This document shows, one piece after another, positions 10,743 through 19,229 of a DNA stretch of 64,000 bases (the first letter of the stretch is position 1; each line of letters opens with the position of its first letter). The DNA comes from Caulobacter sp. (lineage in GTDB: Bacteria; Pseudomonadota; Alphaproteobacteria; Caulobacterales; Caulobacteraceae): the NCBI GenBank assembly GCA_021741355.1, contig JAIOXZ010000011.1:40713-104712 (forward strand), written 5' to 3'. Made by a program: the position numbers and the translations under genes. The notes under the pieces were generated by a model that made no database searches, was not told the origin of the DNA, and saw only the letters and a list, made by a program, of their open reading frames with translations.

Positions 10743-11836
10743 TGCGTATCCTCGTGGCCACCGACGCCTGGGAACCCCAGGTCAACGGCGTAGTCCGTAC
10801 CCTGACGCGCACGGTCGCGGAGATGCGCGCGATGGGTCACGAGGTCGAGGTGATCAGCCCCGACCAGTTCAACACTGTGCCGCTGCCGACCTATTCGGAG
10901 ATCAAGCTGGCCGTCGGCGCCTATGAGCCGATCCAGGAGCGGTTCAAGTCGTTCGAACCCGAGGCCATCCATATCGCCACCGAGGGGCCGGTGGGCCTGG
11001 CCGCGCGGCGCGTGTGCCTGGAATGGAAGCTGCCGTTCACGACCAGCTATCACACCCGGTTTCCGGAGTATGTCTCGGCCCGCCTGCCCGTCCCGCTGGC
11101 CGCCGGCTACGCCTACATGAAGTGGTTCCACAAGCCGTCCGGCCGGATGATGGTGGCCACCGACACCATGCGCGAGGAGCTGGAAAGCCACGGCTTCCGC
11201 AACATCTCCGCCTGGTCGCGCGGGGTCGACACCGACATCTTCCATCCCCGGCGGGACGATGAGCCCGACGTCTATGAAGGGTTGGCGCGGCCGATCTTCC
11301 TCAACGTCGGCCGCGTGGCCGTGGAAAAGAACATCGAGGCCTTCGCCAGCCTCGACCTGCCCGGCACCAAGGTGGTGGTCGGCGACGGTCCCCAACGCGC
11401 CGAGCTGGAAGAGAACTATCCGGATGTGAAGTTCGTCGGCGCCAAGTACGGCGATGAACTGGCGGCCTATTTCGGCTGCGCCGACGTGTTCGTCTTCCCG
11501 TCGTTGACCGATACCTTCGGGCTGGTAATCCTCGAGGCGATGGCCGCGGGCGTACCGGTCGCGGGGTTCAATGCGCCAGGCCCTGCGGACATCATTCCGG
11601 GCTCCAACGCCGGCGCCCTGGCGCCGGACCGCGTCAACGGCCTGCGGGAGGCCTGCCTCGCCTGCCTCGATCTCGACCGCACCGCCGTTCGGGCCTTCGC
11701 CGAACAGTTCAGTTGGCGCGCCTGCGCCGAGCAGTTCGTGAAGAACCTCGAGCCCTATCCCGAGCCGGAAAAGACCCGCTTCTGGCGCCGACTGCGGCGG
11801 CTCGCCCGGCTGCGGCGACGGCCAAAGGCGGCCTGA
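10742..11836 (+). CDS. GT4 family glycosyltransferase
   Basis: A 364-residue GT-B glycosyltransferase. The N-terminal ILVATDAWEPQVNGVVRTL and the middle SYHTRFPEYVSARL resemble bacterial GDP-mannose-dependent mannosyltransferases that act on lipids. The sugar-nucleotide part is seen in FLNVGRVAVEKNIEAF and the E-x7-E-type FPSLTDTFGLVILEAMAAG. The start codon overlaps the upstream phosphoesterase stop (TGATG). It probably builds a glycolipid; donor and acceptor are inferred only. The C-terminus is very basic (RRLRRLARLRRRPKAA), suiting membrane association. Confidence 0.88.
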   Translation: MRILVATDAWEPQVNGVVRTLTRTVAEMRAMGHEVEVISPDQFNTVPLPTYSEIKLAVGAYEPIQERFKSFEPEAIHIATEGPVGLAARRVCLEWKLPFTTSYHTRFPEYVSARLPVPLAAGYAYMKWFHKPSGRMMVATDTMREELESHGFRNISAWSRGVDTDIFHPRRDDEPDVYEGLARPIFLNVGRVAVEKNIEAFASLDLPGTKVVVGDGPQRAELEENYPDVKFVGAKYGDELAAYFGCADVFVFPSLTDTFGLVILEAMAAGVPVAGFNAPGPADIIPGSNAGALAPDRVNGLREACLACLDLDRTAVRAFAEQFSWRACAEQFVKNLEPYPEPEKTRFWRRLRRLARLRRRPKAA

Positions 11837-11863
11837 GGCGCCCGCCTGCCCCGGATCGCTCCG

Positions 11864-13045
11864 TCAGAAGTCGAACTGGGCGCGGACCTGCAGCGTATCC
11901 ACATCCACATCCGCGCCGACGGCGGGGTTGTCGTTTCGGGACCGCGTGAAGTTGCCCATGAAGCGGACGTGCGGGAGCGGGTACCAGTTCGCTCCCAGGG
12001 TCCAGGCGCTGAACTGGCCGGTTGCGGCGGGGCCGCTGATGTCCGTCAGATCGACGCTGTCGTAGCGGGCCGCCAGCTCAATGGCGCCGAGGCCGCCCGA
12101 CGTGACGGGAGACAGGACCTTTGTGCGGCCTATCGCGCCCTTCGCGACGTCCAGCTTGCGCCGCTCGCCGGTGACGAACCAGCTGGCTGCCACATAGTAG
12201 GCGGCGGCGTTCTGTTCGGTCCCGTTGGTGCGATCAATCGCGATATGGACGGCTTCCCCCTGCAGGGACAGCGGGCCGGCGATCCAGAGCCCCTCGAAAC
12301 CGACCATGGTGTCGCCGTCGCCGATCGCCCCGCTAGAGGTGTAGCGGGCGCCATAGTTGGTGTTGTTGCGGACGCGGTAGTTGAAGGCAGCGCCCTCCCC
12401 GCGGTCGCGCGTGCGGGCCCAGAACCCCAGATGCAGCGCCTGGCCTTCGGCCATGGAGGGGGCCCAGGTTCCGCGCACGGAATAGGCCACCTGCTCACTG
12501 GTGATCGTGTCACCGGTGTTGACCGAGTCTCCCGATACGGCGGCCTGCAGTGTCCAGTTCGGACCGGTTCGGCGCACCACGAAATTCATCACGCGGCCGG
12601 CGTCGATGACGTCGTTGAACGCGCCACGCTCCATGAAGGTGTTGTTGAGGGACGAGGAGACGTTTTCGAACGACACGGTCTTGAAGTTGCCGGCGATGAT
12701 CGAGGTGGACGCATTGATCTTGTAGGTCAGCAGGAGGTCCTCCCACTGCGGCTTCTGGTCCTGGCTCGAGATCGCCGCCTCGGCCTTGTAGGTCCACTTC
12801 GAATTCAGGTTTCCCGACAGGGCCAGGCGCGCTGCGCGCAGGCGGCTCTCCCCGGCGTCGAAGTCGGCGCCGGCCTCCCGGTCGACCTCCTGCTCGACGT
12901 TGTCGAGATAGATCCGCCCGTTGAGCTTGATCGTCGGAGCCCAGGCGTCCGCGGCGGGAGCGTCCTGTGCGGCGGCTGATGTCGCCAGGAACAACACCAG
13001 GGCGCCGAGCCCCGCGCTGCATGTCGCCGCCGTCACCGTTGTCAT
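11864..13045 (-). CDS. OprO/OprP-type phosphate-selective porin
   Basis: A 393-residue outer-membrane beta-barrel with an N-terminal signal peptide ending near ATSAAAQ. The LNGRIYLDNVEQEVD region and the alternating aromatic strands to a terminal Phe (VRAQFDF) fit the phosphate-selective porin O/P family. It lies next to phnCDE on the same strand, and a periodic PhoB-like operator sits 58-123 bases upstream of the start. The likely role is outer-membrane entry of phosphate or phosphonates under phosphate limitation; this is inferred from family and context. Confidence 0.88.
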   Translation of the reverse strand: MTTVTAATCSAGLGALVLFLATSAAAQDAPAADAWAPTIKLNGRIYLDNVEQEVDREAGADFDAGESRLRAARLALSGNLNSKWTYKAEAAISSQDQKPQWEDLLLTYKINASTSIIAGNFKTVSFENVSSSLNNTFMERGAFNDVIDAGRVMNFVVRRTGPNWTLQAAVSGDSVNTGDTITSEQVAYSVRGTWAPSMAEGQALHLGFWARTRDRGEGAAFNYRVRNNTNYGARYTSSGAIGDGDTMVGFEGLWIAGPLSLQGEAVHIAIDRTNGTEQNAAAYYVAASWFVTGERRKLDVAKGAIGRTKVLSPVTSGGLGAIELAARYDSVDLTDISGPAATGQFSAWTLGANWYPLPHVRFMGNFTRSRNDNPAVGADVDVDTLQVRAQFDF

Positions 13046-13102
13046 TGGCCAGTCCTGTCGCCGGGTCCGCGTCTTGCGGGAACGGGCGAAGCTCTAGGTG
13101 CG

Positions 13103-13168
13103 TTTGGCGACGATTGGGAGACACTTTGCCGACGGTTCGGCGACAGGTCCGCGACGGTTATGTGACAG
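13103..13168 (-). promoter_or_regulatory. six-unit Pho box array upstream of the porin
   Basis: Read on the minus strand, six consecutive 11-base units each carry GTC at positions 3-5, usually preceded by a pyrimidine and followed by an A-containing tail: CTGTCACATAA, CCGTCGCGGAC, CTGTCGCCGAA, CCGTCGGCAAA, GTGTCTCCCAA, TCGTCGCCAAA. PhoB binds 11-bp direct repeats of CTGTCAT-like units. The first unit is 6/7 to that consensus; the others are degenerate but in perfect register. Confidence 0.7.
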
Positions 13169-13255
13169 CGGTTCCACCAAAGACCCACGCGACCGGAGGC
13201 CTGACGCGCCCGCCTCAGAGCGCGCCGGTGGAAGCCGATGATGCGTCGAAGGCCG

Positions 13256-14098
13256 CTACAGCAGGCGGGTGCGGATGGTCTGTGACAGCAGGTCGATGGC
13301 CGACACGGCCACCACGATCACCAGCACGATGCAGCCGGTCTCGTCGTAACGGAATGTGTTGGTCGAATCGATCAGCACCTGGCCGATACCGCCCGCCCCG
13401 ATCAGTCCCAGCACCGTCGCGGCGCGGCTGTTCGATTCGAAGCGATAAAGCCCGTAGCTGGTCCACAGCGGCGCGACCTGCGGGATGACGCCCCAGACGA
13501 TCTCGTGCAGCCGCCCCGCGCCGGTGGCGCGAACGCCTTCGACCGGACCCTTGTCGATCGACTCGACCGCCTCGGAGAACAGCTTGGCCAGCACGCCGCC
13601 GGTGTTGAACATCATCGCCATGACGCCGGCGAACGGACCAAGGCCCACGGCGGTGATGAAGATGACGGCGACCACGAGGTCGGGGATCGAGCGGATCAGG
13701 TCCAGAACCCGGCGCACCGGCTGCTGGATCCAGGCCGGGGTGATGTTGCTGGCCCCCAGCAGGCCGAACGGGATGGCCACGATGATCGCCAGGGCGGTGC
13801 CCCAGAGAGCCATCTGGATCGTCTGCCACATCTTGCCGATGTAGAGCGGCCAGTCCTTGCCGCTGAAGTCTGTCGGCGACCAGGCGCTGTCCCAGAACCG
13901 GAACGGCGCGAAGAAGCCGGCGATGAACTCGCCCATGCGGCTCTCGGAGCTGAACAGCATCGGGAACTTGCCGATCTCGGCGGGCCCGAAACTGATAACC
14001 AGCAGGATGGCGATGCCGCCCCACAGCGCGAGGTCGAACATCTGCGCCGACAGGGAGCGGCGCGGCGGCTGAAGAGCGGGCGTGGCGGCGGTGGTCAT
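13256..14098 (-). CDS. phnE: phosphonate/phosphate ABC transporter permease PhnE
   Basis: A 280-residue inner-membrane permease with about six hydrophobic segments. The binding-protein-dependent transport (EAA) loop is visible around EGVRATGAGRLHEIVWGVIP, where the conserved Gly contacts the ATPase. VLGLIGAGGIGQVLIDS near the C-terminus is typical of PhnE. Its start lies five bases after the phnD stop, so it is the third gene of phnC-phnD-phnE. The last gene on the strand is the porin, after a 210-base gap. Confidence 0.95.
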   Translation of the reverse strand: MTTAATPALQPPRRSLSAQMFDLALWGGIAILLVISFGPAEIGKFPMLFSSESRMGEFIAGFFAPFRFWDSAWSPTDFSGKDWPLYIGKMWQTIQMALWGTALAIIVAIPFGLLGASNITPAWIQQPVRRVLDLIRSIPDLVVAVIFITAVGLGPFAGVMAMMFNTGGVLAKLFSEAVESIDKGPVEGVRATGAGRLHEIVWGVIPQVAPLWTSYGLYRFESNSRAATVLGLIGAGGIGQVLIDSTNTFRYDETGCIVLVIVVAVSAIDLLSQTIRTRLL

Positions 14099-14103
14099 GG
14101 AAA

Positions 14104-15126
14104 CTACCCGACCGGCGCGGGGGCCGCCGGCGTCGCGGCGGCCTTCTTGTCGAGCGCGGCCTGGATCTCGTCATAGGCCTTCTGCGCCGCGGCGACCTTT
14201 GCCGGATCGCCCGCTTCCTTGGCGAGACCCAGCGCTTCGAGGGCCTCCATCTTGCGGACAACGAGCAGATGGCTGTCGTCGGCCGGCAGGAAGCCGCCGA
14301 TGCTGATCTTGGCCATATTGGCGCGCTGGCGATCCGCCTCGGGGCCCTCGCCCCGGCCGTAGGTCAGGAAGAACTGGCGCAGCTTTTCCTTGATCGCGGG
14401 ATCGAGGTCCTTGCGCCAGACGATCGGGTCTTCCGGCAGGGTGTCCGATTCCCAGATCACCCGGATGCGCTCGGCCTGGCCTTCGCCGCGCGCCTTGTTC
14501 AGGGCGATCGCGGTGGAATTGTTGGTCGCCGCGTCGAGCCGGCCGTTGGCCACCGCGAACAGGTTGGCCTGGTGGCTGGCGCTGAGCACGGTCTTGAAAC
14601 AGGTCTCGGGCTTCTTGCCCGCCGGAATGAAGACGTAGGTCATCGGCGCCAGGGTGCCGGAGGTCGACTTCTTGTCCCCCATGCCGAAGTCCAGGGAGCG
14701 GTCGCACTTCAGCAGATCGGCGACCGTGCGGATCGGGCTGTTGGCGGGAACAATGATCACCGACTTGTACCCGTCGGTGCCGGAGTCATCGATCGTGCGA
14801 GCGAAGACTTCCCCGTTCGAACGTCGCACCGCTTCCAGACCCGACTGGTTGGAGAACCAGCCCAGATCGACCTGCTTGAAGCGCATCGCCTCGATCAGGG
14901 CGCTGTAGCTGCCCGAGAAGAACGGCTTCACCGTCAGACCGGTCTGCTTTTCCATGTCGACCAGGATGGGGGTCCAGTAGGACTCCATGTTCTGGGCCGA
15001 CTCCGTCGACAGGATCGAGAAGGTGATGGTGTCCTGGGCGGCGCCGGTGGCGGCCTTCTCGCCGCAGCCGGCGAGGGCCAGGGCCGCGACGGCCCCGAGG
15101 GCCAACAGTGAGCGGCGGAGAATCAT
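14104..15126 (-). CDS. phnD: phosphonate/phosphate-binding lipoprotein PhnD
   Basis: The 340-residue solute-binding protein of the importer. The N-terminus (ILRRSLLALGAVAALALAGC) is a lipoprotein signal with lipobox LAGC, so it is probably anchored at the inner membrane's periplasmic face. The family pattern includes SALIEAMRFKQVDLGWF and a Ser/Thr-rich ligand loop DKKSTSGTLAPMTYVF. The C-terminal tail is Ala/Pro-rich. Its ATG overlaps the phnC stop by four bases. Whether it prefers phosphonate, phosphite or phosphate cannot be told from the sequence. Confidence 0.94.
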   Translation of the reverse strand: MILRRSLLALGAVAALALAGCGEKAATGAAQDTITFSILSTESAQNMESYWTPILVDMEKQTGLTVKPFFSGSYSALIEAMRFKQVDLGWFSNQSGLEAVRRSNGEVFARTIDDSGTDGYKSVIIVPANSPIRTVADLLKCDRSLDFGMGDKKSTSGTLAPMTYVFIPAGKKPETCFKTVLSASHQANLFAVANGRLDAATNNSTAIALNKARGEGQAERIRVIWESDTLPEDPIVWRKDLDPAIKEKLRQFFLTYGRGEGPEADRQRANMAKISIGGFLPADDSHLLVVRKMEALEALGLAKEAGDPAKVAAAQKAYDEIQAALDKKAAATPAAPAPVG

Positions 15127-15917
15127 GCGGGGGCTCCTTCCCAGAAGACGTCTTCGAATTCCGGGCCGTAGATTTCGATAAGCTTGGGTTTGTGCAGGCC
15201 GGAGGCCGGGCCGTCGTAGACCATCTTGCCGGCCTTCAGCGCCACAACGCGGTCACAGTATTTCAGGGCGTAATCGACCTGGTGCAGGGTGACGATGACC
15301 GTCAGCCCGTCCTTCTGGTTCAGCTCGCGCAGGATATCCATGACCTTGCGGGCCGACACCGGGTCGAGCGAGGCGACCGGCTCGTCGGCGAGGATGATCT
15401 TGGCCTTCTGAACCAGGGCGCGGGCGATGGCGCCGCGCTGCTGCTGGCCGCCGGACAGGGTGTTGGCGCGTTGGCCGGCATAGTCGGAGACGCCCACCCG
15501 GTGCAGCGCCTGCATGGCGGCGACCTTTGTCTCCTCCGGCCAGCGGCCGAACAGACCCTGCATGAAGCTGATCCGGCCCAGCGAGCCCAGCGCCACATTG
15601 GTGAACAGGCTGAGCCGTCCGACCAGGTTGAACTGCTGGGCGATGAAGCCGATGCGGATGCGCGCGTCGCGCACCTTGTCGCTGAGGCGGCCCTTTGCCT
15701 GAACCTTGCCGCCGAAGGCCTCGATGACCCCCTCGCCATTGTCGATGGTCTGCAGGCCGTCGACGGAGCGCAGCAGGGTCGACTTGCCTGAGCCGGATGG
15801 CCCGATCAGGGCGACCATCTCGCCGCGGGCGACGTCAAGCGTGACCCCGTCGAGCGCGCGGCGGGAACCAAAGGTCTTGGAGACCGAGCGGATCGAGAGG
15901 ACAGCGTCTGTCGTCAT
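15123..15917 (-). CDS. phnC: phosphonate ABC transporter ATP-binding protein PhnC
   Basis: The 264-residue ATPase subunit. Walker A GPSGSGKSTLL, signature LSGGQQQRGAIARAL, Walker B IILADEPVASLDP and the switch His in VIVTLHQVDYAL are all present. It is the first gene of phnCDE. Upstream DNA has a single CTGTCAG half-site (15986-15992 on the opposite strand reads CTGACAG) but no clear tandem Pho box. No C-P lyase genes (phnG-M) or second permease gene are in the window. Confidence 0.95.
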   Translation of the reverse strand: MTTDAVLSIRSVSKTFGSRRALDGVTLDVARGEMVALIGPSGSGKSTLLRSVDGLQTIDNGEGVIEAFGGKVQAKGRLSDKVRDARIRIGFIAQQFNLVGRLSLFTNVALGSLGRISFMQGLFGRWPEETKVAAMQALHRVGVSDYAGQRANTLSGGQQQRGAIARALVQKAKIILADEPVASLDPVSARKVMDILRELNQKDGLTVIVTLHQVDYALKYCDRVVALKAGKMVYDGPASGLHKPKLIEIYGPEFEDVFWEGAPA

Positions 15918-16197
15918 TGGTTTTCGTCAAGAGTCCTAACACAGATGCCCGTCCCTCATGGAAGGGGCATGCGAAAGTTTCGTGACTGACAGGCATATCT
16001 CCCCGCGAGAGGCCGTGGGAAGCACGATCGCGCCTCAGGCTGCGCGAATTCGACACGCGCCCTGCTCGCGGCGGGCGACAAAAGGTTCTTTACATCCGGG
16101 GAAAGCGACCTTACATCGCGCGCTTCCGGCGGACCCCGTGTCCAACTGCGCTGCTAACGCCGGTCTGGGTTTAACAATTTACAGGGGTCTACGTGAA
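15918..16197 (+). promoter_or_regulatory. 280-base gap with a long leader of the ornithine decarboxylase gene
   Basis: This holds the divergent promoters of phnC and the decarboxylase. The frame of the decarboxylase stays open back to 15958, but family similarity starts only at codon 2 after the TTG at 16198, so about 240 bases are probably untranslated leader. Possible small stems include GCGA...TCGC near 16106-16121. Alphaproteobacterial speF genes are known to carry a structured 5' leader (the speF RNA motif); I cannot verify the motif by eye. Confidence 0.35.
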
Positions 16198-17463
16198 TTG
16201 CGCACGTACCATAACCCCCTGGACCTGGTCCGTGAGCGGTCGCCGGAAAGGCCTGTCGCCCTTGTGCGACATGCCCCCGTCGCCGTAGCGGCGCGCTGGT
16301 TCCAGGACAATCTGAAAGCTGACGTCTTCTATGCGGTGAAGGCGAACCCTTCGCGTTGGGTCATCGAGACCCTGGTTGAAGCGGGCGTCACCGGATTCGA
16401 CGTCGCCTCGCTGCGAGAGATCGAGCTGGTGCGGTCGGTGAGCCCGGACGCGCGGCTGGCCTTCATGCATCCGGTGAAGAGCCGCGCGGCGATCACCCAG
16501 GCGTATTTCGACCACGGCGTCCGGACCTTTTCGCTGGACTGCCAGGACGAGCTGGACAAGATTCTCGATTCCACCGGCAAGGCCACGGATCTGAACCTGA
16601 TCGTGCGCATGGCGGTCTCGGCCGATGGCGCGGCCTACACCCTGTCGGGCAAGTTCGGCGTCACGCCGGACCAGGCGCCGTCACTGCTCCTGGCCACCCG
16701 CCAGGCGGTGAAGGACGGGCTGATGGGCGTCAGCTTCCACGTCGGCAGCCAGTGCATGCGTCCGACCGCCTATCAGGCGGCGATGGCCCAGGTCGGCCGC
16801 TCGATCAGCCGCGCCGGCGTGATCGTCGACATCGTCGATATCGGCGGCGGCTTCCCCTCGGTCTATCCGGGCATGGTTCCGCCGGACATGAGCGAGTACG
16901 CCGACGCCATCCACCGCGGCTTCAACGAGATGCCGGTCAGCGAGACCACCGAGTTGTGGTGCGAGCCCGGCCGCGCGCTGGTCGCCGAATCGTCGTCGGT
17001 GTTGTGCCGGGTCGATCTGAAGAAGGGCGACGCCCTTTATCTGAATGACGGCTCGTACGGTTCGCTGTTCGATGCGACCCATTCGCGCTGGCCGTTCCCG
17101 ACCAGGCTGGTGCGTGACGGCGCGGCCTCGACCGAGCTGAAGCCTTTCCGCTTCTACGGACCGACCTGCGATTCCATCGACCATATGCCGGGCCCGTTCT
17201 GGCTGCCGGCCGATGTGCGCGAGGGCGACTTCATCGAGATCGGCATGCTGGGCGCCTATGGCGTGGCCATGTCGACCGGCTTCAACGGCTATGGCGAGCA
17301 CGAGATCGCCGGAGTCGAGGACGCTCCGATGGCCTCGCTCTACGGCCTGGCGCCCCGCTCCATCCCGACCGTGCGCACCACGGCCGAGGAGCAGGCCCGC
17401 AAGGTCGTCCGCCTGTCGCGCCCGAAGGGCAAGGCGGGCGTCCGCAAGCAACGGCGACGCTAG
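16198..17463 (+). CDS. speF: ornithine decarboxylase (group IV, alanine-racemase fold)
   Basis: Decarboxylates L-ornithine to putrescine with PLP. The 421 residues match type IV basic amino acid decarboxylases: PLP-lysine K48 in YAVKANP, phosphate loop GGGFPSVYPG (about 216-225), CEPGRALVAE (255-264) and the second-subunit Cys324 in YGPTCDSID. The Cys-Asp pair favours ornithine or lysine over diaminopimelate. The TTG start is chosen because AGGGG lies about 10 bases upstream and homology begins there. It precedes a deoxyhypusine-synthase-like gene, consistent with a polyamine pathway. Confidence 0.9.
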   Translation: MRTYHNPLDLVRERSPERPVALVRHAPVAVAARWFQDNLKADVFYAVKANPSRWVIETLVEAGVTGFDVASLREIELVRSVSPDARLAFMHPVKSRAAITQAYFDHGVRTFSLDCQDELDKILDSTGKATDLNLIVRMAVSADGAAYTLSGKFGVTPDQAPSLLLATRQAVKDGLMGVSFHVGSQCMRPTAYQAAMAQVGRSISRAGVIVDIVDIGGGFPSVYPGMVPPDMSEYADAIHRGFNEMPVSETTELWCEPGRALVAESSSVLCRVDLKKGDALYLNDGSYGSLFDATHSRWPFPTRLVRDGAASTELKPFRFYGPTCDSIDHMPGPFWLPADVREGDFIEIGMLGAYGVAMSTGFNGYGEHEIAGVEDAPMASLYGLAPRSIPTVRTTAEEQARKVVRLSRPKGKAGVRKQRRR

Positions 17464-17477
17464 GAATTTCCGCATAT

Positions 17478-17547
17478 CCCGGCGAATGCCGGGACCCAGA
17501 TGACATATCTCCGCGCTATAGGATCTGGGCCCCGGCATTCGCCGGGG
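17478..17547. repeat. palindromic repeat, family C
   Basis: CCCGGCGAATGCCGGGACCCAGAT at 17478-17501 pairs with its near-perfect reverse complement at 17523-17547 across about 21 bases. It lies directly after the decarboxylase stop and could act as a transcription terminator or processing hairpin. Only one copy is in the window. Similar elements are common between genes in alphaproteobacteria. Confidence 0.75.
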
Positions 17548-17635
17548 TGAGCGGAGTTTGTTTCACCGGTCGCTCCGTCCTGGTGAGGCAAGGTATTTGA
17601 CGACGGGCGCTCAAACGATCAGGGAAACCCGACCA

Positions 17636-18682
17636 ATGAACGCTCCCGTTCCCAATACGAAGGCCCAACTGCTCGCCAACACCGTCGAGCACATCGACAT
17701 CACCAGCTTTGACGCCCGCCCGATCATCGACGGCATGCGCAAGATGAGCTTCAGTTCGCGCGACATGGCGCGGGCCGCCGACATCTTCAACATGGCGCTG
17801 GAAGACAAGGCCTGCTCGCCCTGGCTGATCCTCGCTGGATCGACCAGCGCCGGCGGCTGCATGCATGTGTACCGCGACATGGTGAAGTTCGGCATGGTCG
17901 ACGCGGTGGTCGCCACCGGCGCCTCGATCGTCGACATGGACTTCTTCGAGGCCCTCGGCTTCAAGCACTACCAGGCCGCGGGCCAGGTCGACGACAACGT
18001 CCTGCGCGACAACTACATCGACCGGATCTACGACACCTACATCGACGAGGAAGAACTCCAGGCCTGCGACCACACCATCCTGGAGATCTGCAACCGGCTG
18101 GAGCCGCGCGGCTATTCCTCGCGCGAATTCATCTGGGAGATGGGCAAGTGGCTGAGCGAGGGCAACGCCAAGAAGCCCGGCTCGCTGATCCAGACCGCCT
18201 ACGAAGAGGGCGTGCCGATCTTCTGCCCGGCGTTCGTCGACAGCTCGGCGGGCTTCGGGTTGGTCAAGCACCAGAAGGAGCGGATCGCGGCGAAGCAGCC
18301 CTATCTGATGATCGACGCCGTGGCCGACTTCCGCGAACTGACCGACATCAAGATCGCCGCCGGCGTCACCGGCCTGTTCATGGTCGGCGGCGGAGTGCCC
18401 AAGAACTTCGCCCAGGACACCGTCGTCTGCGCCGAGATTCTCGGCATCGAGGCCGAGATGCACCGCTACGCCGTGCAGATCACGGTCGCCGACGTGCGGG
18501 ACGGCGCCTGCTCGTCCTCGACGCTCAAGGAGGCGGCCAGCTGGGGCAAGGTGCAGACCACCCACGAGCAGATGGTCTTCGCCGAGGCCACCACGGTGGT
18601 GCCGCTGATCGGATCCGACGCCTATCACCGCGGCGCCTGGAAGAGCCGGGTCAAGCCGCGCTGGGCCAAGCTGTTCGCCTGA
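17636..18682 (+). CDS. deoxyhypusine synthase-like protein, probable homospermidine synthase
   Basis: A 348-residue member of the deoxyhypusine synthase fold, an NAD-dependent aminobutyl transferase. The catalytic Lys305 lies in SWGKV, matching the eukaryotic enzyme's active-site lysine. Other family blocks are ILAGSTSAGGCMHVYRDMV and CPAFVDSSAGFGLV. Bacteria lack eIF5A, so bacterial homologues are thought to transfer the butylamine group to putrescine, giving homospermidine. The adjacent ornithine decarboxylase would supply putrescine. The ATG at 17636 follows AGGGA. A strong terminator follows. Confidence 0.85.
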   Translation: MNAPVPNTKAQLLANTVEHIDITSFDARPIIDGMRKMSFSSRDMARAADIFNMALEDKACSPWLILAGSTSAGGCMHVYRDMVKFGMVDAVVATGASIVDMDFFEALGFKHYQAAGQVDDNVLRDNYIDRIYDTYIDEEELQACDHTILEICNRLEPRGYSSREFIWEMGKWLSEGNAKKPGSLIQTAYEEGVPIFCPAFVDSSAGFGLVKHQKERIAAKQPYLMIDAVADFRELTDIKIAAGVTGLFMVGGGVPKNFAQDTVVCAEILGIEAEMHRYAVQITVADVRDGACSSSTLKEAASWGKVQTTHEQMVFAEATTVVPLIGSDAYHRGAWKSRVKPRWAKLFA

Positions 18683-18709
18683 CACCCGGCCCATTGCCAA
18701 TCCTGAAGG

Positions 18710-18742
18710 ACCGCGCGAGGCTTGCCGCTTCGCGCGGTTTTT
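18710..18742 (+). terminator. Rho-independent terminator
   Basis: The stem CCGCGCGA / TCGCGCGG (18711-18718 and 18730-18737) with an 11-base loop is followed directly by TTTTT. It closes the polyamine gene pair and lies just before the lipoprotein gene. Confidence 0.85.
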
Positions 18743-18759
18743 CGTTGGAGGGTCCCGCC

Positions 18760-19215
18760 TTGCGTCTCGTGTTCGTCCCGGTCGTCCTGGCCCTCTCACT
18801 GGCCGCCTGTGGAAAGCCCGAAGCCGGTGACGCCACCGCCGGGAAGCTGGATGACGGCGCAGTCGCGGTCGCCGCAGGTCCCGCCGCGGCCACGACGGCG
18901 GCCGTCGACCTGCCGGACTTCGCGCCCGTCTATCCGGGTTCAGAGGTCAAGAGCACGGCGACGGGCATCGGTGATGCGAAAACCAACGGCGGCATGGCCG
19001 TCTTCGTGACCCCGGACAGTCCGGACCAGGTGCTGGCCTTCTATCGCCAGAAGGCCAAGGCCGCCGGACTGGAGGTCCAGCTGGACGCCGACATGGGCGC
19101 CGCCCGGCAGTTCGCCGCCAGTGACGAAGCGACGGGCCGGCTGCTGCAGGTGATCGTCGCGGCCCAGGCCGGCATGTCCCAGGTGCAGGTGATCTGGGGG
19201 ATGAAGCGGGCTTGA
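18760..19215 (+). CDS. hypothetical lipoprotein
   Basis: A 151-residue protein with a lipoprotein signal: LRLVFVPVVLALSLAAC, lipobox LAAC. The mature part has a low-complexity Ala/Gly/Thr linker and then a compact domain (PVYPGSEVKSTATGIGDAK ... YRQKAKAAGLEV) resembling many small periplasmic proteins that carry 'FYxxxxxxxGWxv'-type repeats. The start is TTG, preceded by TTGGAGGG. The stop lies just before the acid phosphatase gene. No function can be assigned. Confidence 0.75.
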   Translation: MRLVFVPVVLALSLAACGKPEAGDATAGKLDDGAVAVAAGPAAATTAAVDLPDFAPVYPGSEVKSTATGIGDAKTNGGMAVFVTPDSPDQVLAFYRQKAKAAGLEVQLDADMGAARQFAASDEATGRLLQVIVAAQAGMSQVQVIWGMKRA

Positions 19216-19229
19216 GCCGGGTTCGCGGC

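Noticed and set aside
15986..15992. Pho box upstream of phnC
   Set aside because: Only one CTGTCAG half-site; no second unit at 11-base spacing.
15958..16197. N-terminal 80-residue extension of ornithine decarboxylase
   Set aside because: No similarity, basic low-quality composition, and a good AGGGG-TTG start at 16198 with normal protein length.
17478..17547. Possible CRISPR-like repeat
   Set aside because: It is a single inverted pair with one spacer, not direct repeats; no cas genes are present.
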